This document shows, one piece after another, positions 25,445-33,074 of a stretch of DNA of 34,494 nucleotides. A program made the position numbers and the translations under genes. Within the stretch, counting starts at the first letter, position 1. Each line of letters opens with the position of its first letter. Below the pieces are notes generated by a model. It did no database searches. It was not told where the DNA came from and worked only from the letters and a program-made list of their open reading frames with translations. Source of the DNA: Cryomorphaceae bacterium (GTDB taxonomy: Bacteria > Bacteroidota > Bacteroidia > Flavobacteriales > Schleiferiaceae); contig JAFMBM010000034.1 in NCBI GenBank assembly GCA_017858515.1, forward strand, positions 1-34,494, written 5' to 3'.

Positions 25445-26781
25445 GTATGAAGCTGAATAGCCACATATATATGCTGGGCATTGGCGGAATTGGCATGAGC
25501 GCTCTGGCAAAATACCTGCTGAGTAGAGGGTATAAAGTGGCAGGCTACGACCGTGTGTTTAGTCCTATTACAGATAGTTTAGTGGCATTGGGTGCGCAAA
25601 TAAGTATAGACTCTTCTGTAGATCAAATTCCCCTAGAATTTAAAAAGAGAGGCTCTGTAACCGTTGTGTATACTCCTGCCATTTCAAAAACCCAAAGCCT
25701 TTATTCCTTTTTTGAGGAATCGAGTTTCCCTTTGATAAAGCGCTCAGAACTTCTGGAGCATATAACCCAGAATTCAGAAACTTGGGCCGTTGCTGGAACC
25801 CATGGTAAGACTACCACTTCTTCCATCTTAAGTCATTTGGCAGTAGAGCTCAAGGTGCAGCCATCTGCCTTTTTGGGCGGAATTCCAATCAACTACGCCA
25901 CCAATTATATTCAAGGTGAGAGCAATGTTTGTATTGTAGAAGCCGATGAGTTCGATCGAAGTTTTCACAGGCTTTATCCGCATTCGGCCATCATTACCTC
26001 AATGGAGCCCGATCATTTAGATATCTATGGCACTGCCGAGGAGTTTGAAGAGGCGTTTCATCAATTCAGTCGCCAAGTGAGTCATACTCTTATCTATAAT
26101 TTTGGTTTGCCTTTGAAGGGCATTAGTTATGGTTTGAAAGAAGGGGATCATCACATTGAGAATCTACGGATAGAAGATTCAAACTATTTCTTCGATTGGA
26201 TCGGTCCTGGGTTTAGACAAGCTGTTTTTATGACTTATCCAGGACTTCACAACATAGAGAATGCCATAGCAGCTGCGGCCCTTTGCTTTTCAAAAGGATT
26301 CGATCCAAAGTCTATTGCATCGGCTATTTCCACCTTTAAGGGAGTTAAAAGAAGGTTCGAGTACCACATCCGATCAGAGAAGGCAGTGTATATTGATGAC
26401 TATGCTCATCATCCTGGAGAACTGAAGGTTTTAATAGAGTCCATTCGCTCGCTTTACCCCAATCGGAAACTAACTCTTGTTTTTCAACCCCATCTCTTCA
26501 GTCGTACTCGTGATTTTATAGACGGTTTTGCCTCGGTGCTATCTCTATGTGATTCGCTGTGGTTGATGCCAATTTATCCGGCTAGAGAAGAGCCCATAGA
26601 AGGAATTAACTCAGAGGCTTTGTTGGAACGGATTATTTGCAAGGAGAAAAGAATGGTTTCTGCTTCAGAAATCCCTTTCTTAATCCAAAAAGAAAGGCCC
26701 GAATTGTTGGTCAGTGCGGGGGCGGGAGATATTGATCGCAGTATAGAACCCATCAAACAAGCGATTGAATTATGTTGCTGA
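25435..26781 (+). CDS. murC: UDP-MurNAc:L-alanine ligase MurC
   Basis: MurC adds the first residue, L-alanine, to UDP-MurNAc. It has the N-terminal fold LGIGGIGMSALA (14-25), the ATP loop GTHGKTT (121-127), and DDYAHHP. The frame opens at ATG 25435, 10 nt inside murG; the ATG at 25447 would start just after the murG stop. The ATG at 25447 places the nucleotide fold closer to the N-terminus and is equally plausible. Its end overlaps ftsQ by 10 nt. Confidence 0.95.
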   Translation: MDLSMKLNSHIYMLGIGGIGMSALAKYLLSRGYKVAGYDRVFSPITDSLVALGAQISIDSSVDQIPLEFKKRGSVTVVYTPAISKTQSLYSFFEESSFPLIKRSELLEHITQNSETWAVAGTHGKTTTSSILSHLAVELKVQPSAFLGGIPINYATNYIQGESNVCIVEADEFDRSFHRLYPHSAIITSMEPDHLDIYGTAEEFEEAFHQFSRQVSHTLIYNFGLPLKGISYGLKEGDHHIENLRIEDSNYFFDWIGPGFRQAVFMTYPGLHNIENAIAAAALCFSKGFDPKSIASAISTFKGVKRRFEYHIRSEKAVYIDDYAHHPGELKVLIESIRSLYPNRKLTLVFQPHLFSRTRDFIDGFASVLSLCDSLWLMPIYPAREEPIEGINSEALLERIICKEKRMVSASEIPFLIQKERPELLVSAGAGDIDRSIEPIKQAIELCC

Positions 26782-27476
26782 AAAGAATAGGTCATTTCAC
26801 ACAATGGTTGCTTGCAGTGGTTCTGCCCTTTATTGTTCTTTCCTTTTCCAATGGAAACCAAGTGGTTAAGGCAGATAATTACAAGATAGAGCTCAAAGGG
26901 GATGTGGCATTTGTTATAGAAGAAGATGTTGTTAAAACAATTGAGACTCTGAAAGATAGCACTCAATCAATTAACATTCGACTGTTGGAAGAAAGACTTT
27001 CGGTAATGAATGGGGTCATTGAGGCTGAAGTATTTTCAAACTTGGGTAAGGAGTTAACGATTGTACTGCAACAGGGTACTCCCATTATCCGGCTCTTTGA
27101 TAGTGGGCGCAGTTATTACTTGAATGAATTTGGAGAACAGATGGCTTTATCGCCATACTATTCGGCAAGGGTTCCTCTGGTTTCGGGTAGCTTAAATGGC
27201 GAGAATGAAAAACAAATACATGAACTTTTCATGTACATACGTTCTGATTCTTTGCTCTCAAAGCTAATTGATGCAGCAGAAGTAGATGCAAAAGCGCAAT
27301 GGATTCTTTACTCAAACTTAAAGGGACATGAAGTTCTTTTAGGCGATATAAGTCAGTGGCAAGAGAAGCTAGAGGCATTTAAAGCCTTTTATTCTCATGT
27401 AGTTCTAACCAAAAAGAGGGAGGATTTTAAACGCTTAGATCTAAGATTCAAGTCGCAAGTGATACTGATCAACTAG
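26772..27476 (+). CDS. ftsQ: Cell-division protein FtsQ
   Basis: FtsQ is a bitopic divisome scaffold protein. The 234-aa sequence has a short cytoplasmic tail, one membrane helix (about 10-26, WLLAVVLPFIVLSF), then a periplasmic region with a POTRA-like segment (about 35-105). Sequence conservation is low in this family, so position between murC and ftsA carries weight. The gap to ftsA is 7 nt. Confidence 0.88.
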   Translation: MLLKRIGHFTQWLLAVVLPFIVLSFSNGNQVVKADNYKIELKGDVAFVIEEDVVKTIETLKDSTQSINIRLLEERLSVMNGVIEAEVFSNLGKELTIVLQQGTPIIRLFDSGRSYYLNEFGEQMALSPYYSARVPLVSGSLNGENEKQIHELFMYIRSDSLLSKLIDAAEVDAKAQWILYSNLKGHEVLLGDISQWQEKLEAFKAFYSHVVLTKKREDFKRLDLRFKSQVILIN

Positions 27477-27483
27477 AAGAATT

Positions 27484-28842
27484 ATGCAAAAGAAGGATAT
27501 ATCTGTAGGCTTAGACATAGGTACAACGAAGATTGTAGCTATGATTGGCAAGAAGAATGAGAACGGTAAGTTGGAAGTTATTGCGATGGGTAAGGCGCGC
27601 TCTTTGGGCGTGCACAGAGGTGTGGTAACCAATATTGTACAAACCATAGATTCTATCAAAGCTGCGATTGAAGATGCTGAGCGCCAGGCAGACTTGAAAA
27701 TTAATAGTGTAACGGTGGGTATTGCGGGACAGCACATCCGCAGCTTGCAACACAGTGATTACATTACTCGTACCAACGCAGACGATGTAATTAATGATCG
27801 CGATATAGACGCACTTGTAGCCAATGTGCACAAGCTGGTTATGTTACCTGGTGAGGAGATTATTCATGTTCTACCCCAAGAGTTTAGAATAGATGGGCAA
27901 ACTGATATTCACGAGCCTAGAGGGATGTATGGCGGAAGATTAGAAACCAATTTTCACATTGTAGTAGGCCAAGTGGCTTCTATCAAAAACATTGGCCGAT
28001 GTGTTAAAGATGCGGGTTTAGAGGTGGCTGATATTACCCTTGAACCATTGGCAAGCGCAGATGCTGTTTTGAGCCAAGAGGAAAAAGAAGCGGGTGTGGT
28101 CTTGGTGGATATAGGAGGTGGAACTTCGGATGTAGCCATTTTTAAAGATGGAATTATTCGTCATACTGCAGTTATTCCTTTTGGGGGGAATGTGATAACA
28201 GATGATATTAAGGAGGGTCTTTCCATCATTGAGAAACAGGCAGAATTACTGAAAATTAAATTCGGTTCAGCTTGGCCTGGGGAGAACAACGATAACGAAA
28301 TAGTTTCAATTCCCGGTTTAAGGGGAAGAGAGCCAAAGGAAATTACACTTAGGAATCTTTCGAAGATCATTAATGCCAGAATGATTGAAATTATAGAACA
28401 GGTGTATGAAGAGATTAAAAACTATGGACATGAAGTTCAGAGTAAAAAGCTCATTGCCGGTCTAGTTCTTACAGGTGGAGGTTCGCAACTCAAGCATATT
28501 AAGCAACTTGTAGAATATGTTACGGGAATGGACACTCGAATAGGGTTTCCAAATGAACATTTAGCCAATGTTGGATTTGAAGAAGAATTGAGTAGTCCTC
28601 AGTTTGCTACGGCGGTGGGATTGGTATTAAAAGGAATGGAAAAGGCAGAGCTGCGAACCCCAGCAGTTAGTGATCCCAAAGCAGAAAAAATTGAAGCCTT
28701 GCTGCCAAAAGAACCTGAACCGGTGATAGAAGAACCTGTAAAGGAAGAGGTAGAAGCAAAACAAATTCAACCCAAAAAGAGACAGAACTTCTTCGATTCT
28801 TGGGCAGATAAGTTTAAAAGATTCTTAGACAGCGACGAATAA
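27484..28842 (+). CDS. ftsA: Cell-division protein FtsA
   Basis: FtsA is the actin-like ATPase that ties FtsZ filaments to the membrane. The 452-aa sequence has the phosphate-1 loop GLDIGTTKIVA (9-19), the phosphate-2 motif VLVDIGGGTSDVAIF, and an adenosine motif near LTGGGSQLK. A Pro/Glu/Lys-rich linker (about 395-435) leads to a C-terminal amphipathic helix, FFDSWADKFKRFLDS, the membrane-targeting sequence. It lies 22 nt before ftsZ. Confidence 0.95.
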   Translation: MQKKDISVGLDIGTTKIVAMIGKKNENGKLEVIAMGKARSLGVHRGVVTNIVQTIDSIKAAIEDAERQADLKINSVTVGIAGQHIRSLQHSDYITRTNADDVINDRDIDALVANVHKLVMLPGEEIIHVLPQEFRIDGQTDIHEPRGMYGGRLETNFHIVVGQVASIKNIGRCVKDAGLEVADITLEPLASADAVLSQEEKEAGVVLVDIGGGTSDVAIFKDGIIRHTAVIPFGGNVITDDIKEGLSIIEKQAELLKIKFGSAWPGENNDNEIVSIPGLRGREPKEITLRNLSKIINARMIEIIEQVYEEIKNYGHEVQSKKLIAGLVLTGGGSQLKHIKQLVEYVTGMDTRIGFPNEHLANVGFEEELSSPQFATAVGLVLKGMEKAELRTPAVSDPKAEKIEALLPKEPEPVIEEPVKEEVEAKQIQPKKRQNFFDSWADKFKRFLDSDE

Positions 28843-28864
28843 CGACACATTAGACAATGACACA

Positions 28865-30826
28865 ATGAGAGAGGAAAATTCAAACTTAGAATTCGATTTA
28901 CCCAAAAATCAATCTTCGGCAATTAAGGTTTTAGGAGTGGGAGGTGGAGGCAGTAATGCTGCCAACCATATGTTCCGTCAGGGCATTAAAGGGTTAGATT
29001 TTATTGTCTGCAATACAGATGCTCAAGCGCTTAATTATAGCGCTATTCCGAATAAACTTCAATTAGGACTTACCATAACAGAAGGTCTAGGAGCTGGAGC
29101 AAATCCTGAAATCGGGCAGTCGGCTGCAGAGGAGAGCCTAGGCGAACTTATGAGCATGTTGGAGAATAAAACCAAGATGCTTTTTATCACGGCTGGCATG
29201 GGTGGTGGCACTGGAACAGGAGCTGCCCCAGTTATTGCTAAAGCAGCAAAAGAGATGGGGATTTTGGTGGTTGGAATTGTTACAAGTCCTTTCCAGTTTG
29301 AAGGGAATGTGCGACTTAAACAGGCCGAAGAAGGGATTGAGAAATTGCGTCAGGCGGTAGACTCTCTTATTGTTATTAATAATAATAAGTTGAGAGAGGT
29401 CTATGGCAATCTAGGCTTTAAAGCGGGCTATGAAAAGGCAGATGAGGTGCTTGCGACAGCGGCAAGAGGCATTGCAGAGGTAATTACACATCACTACACT
29501 ACCAATATAGATTTACGCGATGCTAAAACCGTTCTGGCGGACAGTGGCACTGCCATTATGGGATCGGGTATATCTGATGGCGAAGGGAGAGCCCTAAAAG
29601 GTATTAAGCAGGCGCTTAATTCTCCATTGCTCAACGACAACAATATTAAAGGTTCTAAAAATGTACTTCTTCTTATTGTTTCAGGAGAAGAGGAAATTAC
29701 CATTGATGAGATTGCTGAGATCAATGAATTTGTTCAACAAGAAGCGGGTGGTACAGCAAATATTATTCTGGGTATTGGGGAAGATGTTGAACTCAAGAGT
29801 GCGATTCGCGTAACCATTATTGCTACTGGCTTCTCTCCAGATCAACAGAGAATTGTGAACCAACGTCCAGTAGATAAAGTAATTCATCCGCTTAACGACG
29901 ATCAACCCATTACGGTGGAGGTGCATAGCAAACCAATAAGCATGGATGCTCCTCTGCGGTCTTTTCAAACTCCTTCTACACCCAAAGAGATAAAGCCTGA
30001 GCCAAGTAAATTAGAGGATTCTGTGGGAGGAAAGATGCAGCAGAATGTAGCTCCAAAAGTGCAGCATTTGTTATTTGAGGAGGTTGTAGAAACTTCCACA
30101 ACGAAGGTTACTCCAACCCAAGATATTTCTCTTTGCACTGATTCAAAAGAAGAAAGCAGGTCTGTAAATATTACCGATGAAATAAAGGAAGAAGAAAGCT
30201 TAGAGGCGGCGGCCTTTACTTTTGACTTTCTAGATATGGATCTCGAGGAGGAGAAAGAATTTGAGGAAATACGCAAACAACAAGTTCAAGCGGAGCCTAC
30301 TCAGACTTTTATGCCTAAAGTAGAGGAAGAGATTTTAGAGCCAAAGTCTCAAAAAATAGAACCGAATGTACCGGTAGAACCGGTAAAAAAAATATTTGAT
30401 TTAGGCGATTATCTAAAGCATGAAGAGCATTTGCTTGGAACGAGTTCAAAAGCAGAAAAGAAAGAAACACAGAATAGAGAGCCGGCTATAGAACTTAGAA
30501 CAAAAGAGAGTCATACCACAATAGAAGCGCAGCCCACTAAATCGCCTCAAGGAAATCCATTTGATCAACCAATTAAGGAGGTAGAAAGAACGATGGCCGA
30601 AGATAGAAAGGCTAGATTGGAGTCGTTTAACTACAGCTTTAAGAATACGCTTCGAAATGTCTCCGACGCAGAAAATATTCCAGCCTATAAGCGCCAAGGA
30701 ATTGACCTAGGAGAGGAGGATAAGTATTCCAACAAACAGACCGTAGGCCAAATGACCATTGAAGGAGATGGAAAGGGAGCTGCAGTGCGGAATAACAACC
30801 GATTTTTACACGATAACGTAGATTAA
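28865..30826 (+). CDS. ftsZ: Cell-division GTPase FtsZ (long-linker form)
   Basis: FtsZ is the tubulin-like protein that polymerises at the division site. The GTP-binding loop GGGTGTG is at 113-119. The T7 catalytic loop has Asn214, Asp216 and Asp219 (NIDLRD). The globular part ends near 325. It is followed by an acidic, Pro/Glu/Lys-rich linker of about 275 residues and a conserved-looking C-terminal peptide IPAYKRQGIDL (605-615), with 38 more residues after it. The total of 653 aa is longer than the roughly 400 aa typical of many bacteria. Long linkers are known in Bacteroidota. It lies 1 nt before the YqeY-like gene. Confidence 0.95.
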   Translation: MREENSNLEFDLPKNQSSAIKVLGVGGGGSNAANHMFRQGIKGLDFIVCNTDAQALNYSAIPNKLQLGLTITEGLGAGANPEIGQSAAEESLGELMSMLENKTKMLFITAGMGGGTGTGAAPVIAKAAKEMGILVVGIVTSPFQFEGNVRLKQAEEGIEKLRQAVDSLIVINNNKLREVYGNLGFKAGYEKADEVLATAARGIAEVITHHYTTNIDLRDAKTVLADSGTAIMGSGISDGEGRALKGIKQALNSPLLNDNNIKGSKNVLLLIVSGEEEITIDEIAEINEFVQQEAGGTANIILGIGEDVELKSAIRVTIIATGFSPDQQRIVNQRPVDKVIHPLNDDQPITVEVHSKPISMDAPLRSFQTPSTPKEIKPEPSKLEDSVGGKMQQNVAPKVQHLLFEEVVETSTTKVTPTQDISLCTDSKEESRSVNITDEIKEEESLEAAAFTFDFLDMDLEEEKEFEEIRKQQVQAEPTQTFMPKVEEEILEPKSQKIEPNVPVEPVKKIFDLGDYLKHEEHLLGTSSKAEKKETQNREPAIELRTKESHTTIEAQPTKSPQGNPFDQPIKEVERTMAEDRKARLESFNYSFKNTLRNVSDAENIPAYKRQGIDLGEEDKYSNKQTVGQMTIEGDGKGAAVRNNNRFLHDNVD

Positions 30827-30827
30827 T

Positions 30828-31274
30828 ATGACATTTGAAGAGCGAATTACAGAAGATATGAAATTGGCCATGAAGGCCAAGGACAAGCAAGCTTTAGAGG
30901 CATTGAGAGCTATTCGTGCGGCAATTCTATTGGCTAAAACCGATGCAGGTTCTGAAGGTTTTAAAGATGAAGACAGCTTGACTCTTTTGCAAAAGTTACG
31001 CAAACAGAGGGTAGATGCGGCCGAAATTTTCCGCAAACAGAATCGAGCTGATCTCGCTGAGGTTGAAGAAAGTCAAACCGCTATTATTGAGCGTTATTTG
31101 CCAGAACGCATGTCTGCTGAGGCTTTGGCCGATCAGATTGCAGCTATAGTGAAGGAGCTTGGAGCTACGGGCATGGGAGATATGGGCAGAGTGATGGGTA
31201 AAGCGAGTTCAGAACTGGCTGGAAAAGCCGATGGGAAAGACATTGCTAATGCGGTGAGAGCGGCCCTTTCTTAA
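30828..31274 (+). CDS. GatB/YqeY-domain protein
   Basis: This 148-aa cytoplasmic protein of the YqeY family is related to the tail domain of the GatB amidotransferase subunit. Visible features are the N-terminal KLAMKAKDKQALEALRAIRA and the C-terminal GATGMGDMGRVMGKASSEL. Its function is not established; members are thought to act on or near tRNA. It is the last gene of the dcw operon, and ends just before a small hairpin and the convergent porT. Confidence 0.92.
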   Translation: MTFEERITEDMKLAMKAKDKQALEALRAIRAAILLAKTDAGSEGFKDEDSLTLLQKLRKQRVDAAEIFRKQNRADLAEVEESQTAIIERYLPERMSAEALADQIAAIVKELGATGMGDMGRVMGKASSELAGKADGKDIANAVRAALS

Positions 31275-31279
31275 AAGGG
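31264..31279. terminator. Short hairpin between yqeY-like gene and porT
   Basis: CCCTTT pairs with AAAGGG (loop CTTA) across the stop codon of the YqeY-like gene. No T run follows on either strand. At most it is a weak end for the dcw operon. Confidence 0.3.
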
Positions 31280-31282
31280 AGG

Positions 31283-31981
31283 TTATTCGAAAGTGAAATT
31301 GATCATTATTGCACGCGTTCGCAAACTGCGAATTCCATCTACTAATAAGGTTCCATCCTGAACGAGAAGATCTTTCAGTCCGAAAGTTGCACGCAATTGA
31401 GGACTGAATTTGAAGTATTCAAAGTAGAAATCAATTCCTATCCCCAATTCATAGCCATAATCACCTTTGGTAATTTTAAAGAATTCATCGTCTTGAACAT
31501 CTTGTTTGGATGCTAAATCGAAGGTGTATTTGAATCCACCTAAAAGATACCAACGGTAGTTGTCTATTCGGTCGCCTCTGAATTTAACTTCAAATGGGGC
31601 TTCCATATAAGACGATTCAATTTCCCTTAGTAACTCAGTTCGTTCGCCTGTAAAAGGGTCATCAACGTCGAAATAAAGAAAGCGAGTGGTGGTGGCATAT
31701 CCCGGTAAAAAGCGGAGAGAAAAGTTGTCGTTAAGACGTAGGTCTGAGACTATGTTGATAGCGTAACCCGGATTTACTTCTGAACGTACACCATAAAACC
31801 CCGGGATTAAAACTAGATCGTAAGTATTAATATTGAAGTTACTATAATTCATTCCAAGGCAAAAACCGAAGTGCAATCCTTGAGTATCGTATTTCGGTTG
31901 ATTCTTTAGACGATTCTGAGAGTATACCGTTTGCGAGAAACCCAAGCAATAAAGGATCAAATAAAGGGTTTTGCGTCTCAT
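31283..31981 (-). CDS. porT: Type IX secretion protein PorT
   Basis: PorT is an outer-membrane barrel protein required for type IX secretion in Bacteroidota. From ATG 31981 the 232-aa sequence has a signal peptide (MRRKTLYLILYCLGF, cleavage near SQ), then beta-strand-like repeats such as YAINIVSDLRLNDNFSLRFL and WYLLGGFKYTFDLASK, ending in MINFTFE. I reject the longer frame (to 32125), as it lies over ubiE and removes the signal peptide. The ubiE neighbour matches what I recall of porT loci. It is 28 nt after ubiE, probably the same transcript. Confidence 0.85.
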   Translation of the reverse strand: MRRKTLYLILYCLGFSQTVYSQNRLKNQPKYDTQGLHFGFCLGMNYSNFNINTYDLVLIPGFYGVRSEVNPGYAINIVSDLRLNDNFSLRFLPGYATTTRFLYFDVDDPFTGERTELLREIESSYMEAPFEVKFRGDRIDNYRWYLLGGFKYTFDLASKQDVQDDEFFKITKGDYGYELGIGIDFYFEYFKFSPQLRATFGLKDLLVQDGTLLVDGIRSLRTRAIMINFTFE

Positions 31982-32009
31982 GCTTAAGGTGAACGTATAA
32001 GAACAGAAC

Positions 32010-32735
32010 TTATTTTTCAGCGGTGTACATACTTGCCACGCCAAAAGTAAGTGGTTTCGACTGAGAATTCTTAAATCCACAATCCGAAAGTCGAGATAAA
32101 AATGCGGAGCCGTAAGGGAAGGCATCTACACTTTCAGGAAGATAACTATAGGCGCTCTGGTCTTTAGAAATTAGCTTTCCAATTCCAGGCAATATGTGCT
32201 TGCTGTAAAAACCATAGGCTTGTTTAAAGGGCGTTTTTTCTGGCTGAGAGAACTCAAGGACAATCAATTTACCCCCGGGTTTTAATACTCTGTACATTTC
32301 AGAAAGACCTTTTTCCAAGTTCTCAAAGTTGCGCACTCCAAAAGAGGCGGTTACCAAGTCGAAGGAATTAGAATCAAAGGGAATGTTTTCAGAATCACCA
32401 TATTGCAGGTCTATCCGTTGGGCAAGTTTAGCTTTAAGTACTTTTTCCCTTCCAACCGCTAACATTCCTTTGGAAATATCCAAACCTATAATCTCCTTTG
32501 CCCCGGTGGCAGAAAGAGCCAATGCTAAATCCCCTGTTCCAGTGGCAATATCCAAAATACGCTGCGGATGGGAGGCAGATGCAAAGCGAACTACTTTCTT
32601 TCGCCATCCTTTATCGATGCCAAAAGAAAGAAGGTGATTTAAAAAATCATAACGGGCGCTAATATTGTCGAACATTTTAGCTACCTGTTCTTTCTTCGCC
32701 GAAGCGTCGTTCTTATACGGTTTAACTGTACTCAT
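32010..32735 (-). CDS. ubiE: Menaquinone methyltransferase UbiE/MenG
   Basis: This SAM-dependent methyltransferase performs the last step of menaquinone synthesis. The 241-aa sequence has the SAM loop [11 protein letters not shown] (61-71), the family motifs [10 protein letters not shown] and [10 protein letters not shown], and the N-terminal [19 protein letters not shown]. Bacteroidota use menaquinone, so the demethylmenaquinone reaction is the expected one. The ATG at 32735 lies 2 nt from the T-rich tail of a terminator-like hairpin that follows the tRNAs. No TAnnTTTG promoter is visible upstream. Confidence 0.95.
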   Translation of the reverse strand: MSTVKPYKNDASAKKEQVAKMFDNISARYDFLNHLLSFGIDKGWRKKVVRFASASHPQRILDIATGTGDLALALSATGAKEIIGLDISKGMLAVGREKVLKAKLAQRIDLQYGDSENIPFDSNSFDLVTASFGVRNFENLEKGLSEMYRVLKPGGKLIVLEFSQPEKTPFKQAYGFYSKHILPGIGKLISKDQSAYSYLPESVDAFPYGSAFLSRLSDCGFKNSQSKPLTFGVASMYTAEK

Positions 32736-32737
32736 AA

Positions 32738-32773
32738 TTTTAAAACAGAAACGGAGTCATATAGTTGACCCCG
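32738..32773 (-). terminator. Terminator after the tRNA-Arg pair, touching ubiE
   Basis: Read on the minus strand, CGGGGTCA pairs with TGACTCCG (8 bp, one G-U) around loop ACTATA (32752-32773) and is followed by the T-rich TTTCTGTTTT tail. This fits a rho-independent terminator for the tRNA transcript. It ends just before the ubiE ATG, so ubiE is either read through from the tRNAs or has a promoter inside this hairpin. Confidence 0.65.
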
Positions 32774-32784
32774 CTCTTTTATTG

Positions 32785-32856
32785 TAGCCCCGAAGGGAAT
32801 CGAACCCCCACCTAGAGAACCGGAATCTCTTATTCTATCCATTAAACTACGGAGCC
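32785..32856 (-). tRNA. tRNA-Arg (anticodon CCG)
   Basis: This 72-nt cloverleaf has acceptor stem GGCTCCG pairing with CGGGGCT and discriminator A. The T-arm loop sequence is GTTCGATTC. The anticodon stem is AGAGA/TCTCT around loop TTCCGGT, giving anticodon CCG. Only CA, not CCA, follows the discriminator. It is 18 nt downstream of the other tRNA-Arg and shares its 3' half almost exactly. Confidence 0.95.
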
Positions 32857-32874
32857 AAAAAAAAATCACCCTAG

Positions 32875-32946
32875 TAGCCCCGAGGGGAATCGAACCCATA
32901 TCTAAAGTTTAGGAAACTTCTATTCTATCCGTTGAACTACAGGGCC
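32875..32946 (-). tRNA. tRNA-Arg (anticodon CCT)
   Basis: This 72-nt cloverleaf has acceptor stem GGCCCTG pairing with CGGGGCT and discriminator A. The anticodon stem is GAAGT/ACTTT around loop TTCCTAA, giving anticodon CCT. No CCA is encoded. It is the first gene of the tRNA pair, and its 5' end lies 128 nt from the divergent integrase start. Confidence 0.93.
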
Positions 32947-32995
32947 TCTTATTTATCTAATCATCAGTAGTTTATGTTTTAGGAAATGTTGTCTT

Positions 32996-33035
32996 TTGTT
33001 GTCCTAACAACAAATTGTTGTCCTTTTGTTGTCCT
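32996..33035 (+). repeat. TTGTTGTCCT triple repeat with palindrome
   Basis: TTGTTGTCCT occurs at 32996-33005, 33015-33024 and 33026-33035. The first copy also forms a perfect 7-bp inverted repeat, TTGTTGT-CCTA-ACAACAA (32996-33013). The copies lie directly upstream of the integrase -7 box and cover the place where a -33 box would be, so they look like an operator or a recombinase-binding site. Confidence 0.6.
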
Positions 33036-33043
33036 GTGTTCCT

Positions 33044-33051
33044 TACCTTTG
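33044..33051 (+). promoter_or_regulatory. -7 promoter element of the integrase
   Basis: TACCTTTG matches TAnnTTTG and ends 24 nt before the integrase ATG. A TTG at 33018-33020 (23-nt spacer) lies inside the TTGTTGTCCT repeat and could serve as the -33 box. Confidence 0.5.
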
Positions 33052-33074
33052 AGGTGGGCGAAATTACGAATTAT

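Noticed and set aside
15457..31274. Missing murF, ddl and murB in the dcw cluster treated as a deletion
   Set aside because: Bacteroidota dcw clusters commonly lack these genes, and the remaining genes overlap without a scar.
31982..32125. N-terminal extension of porT
   Set aside because: It overlaps the ubiE coding end and hides a good signal peptide that begins at ATG 31981.
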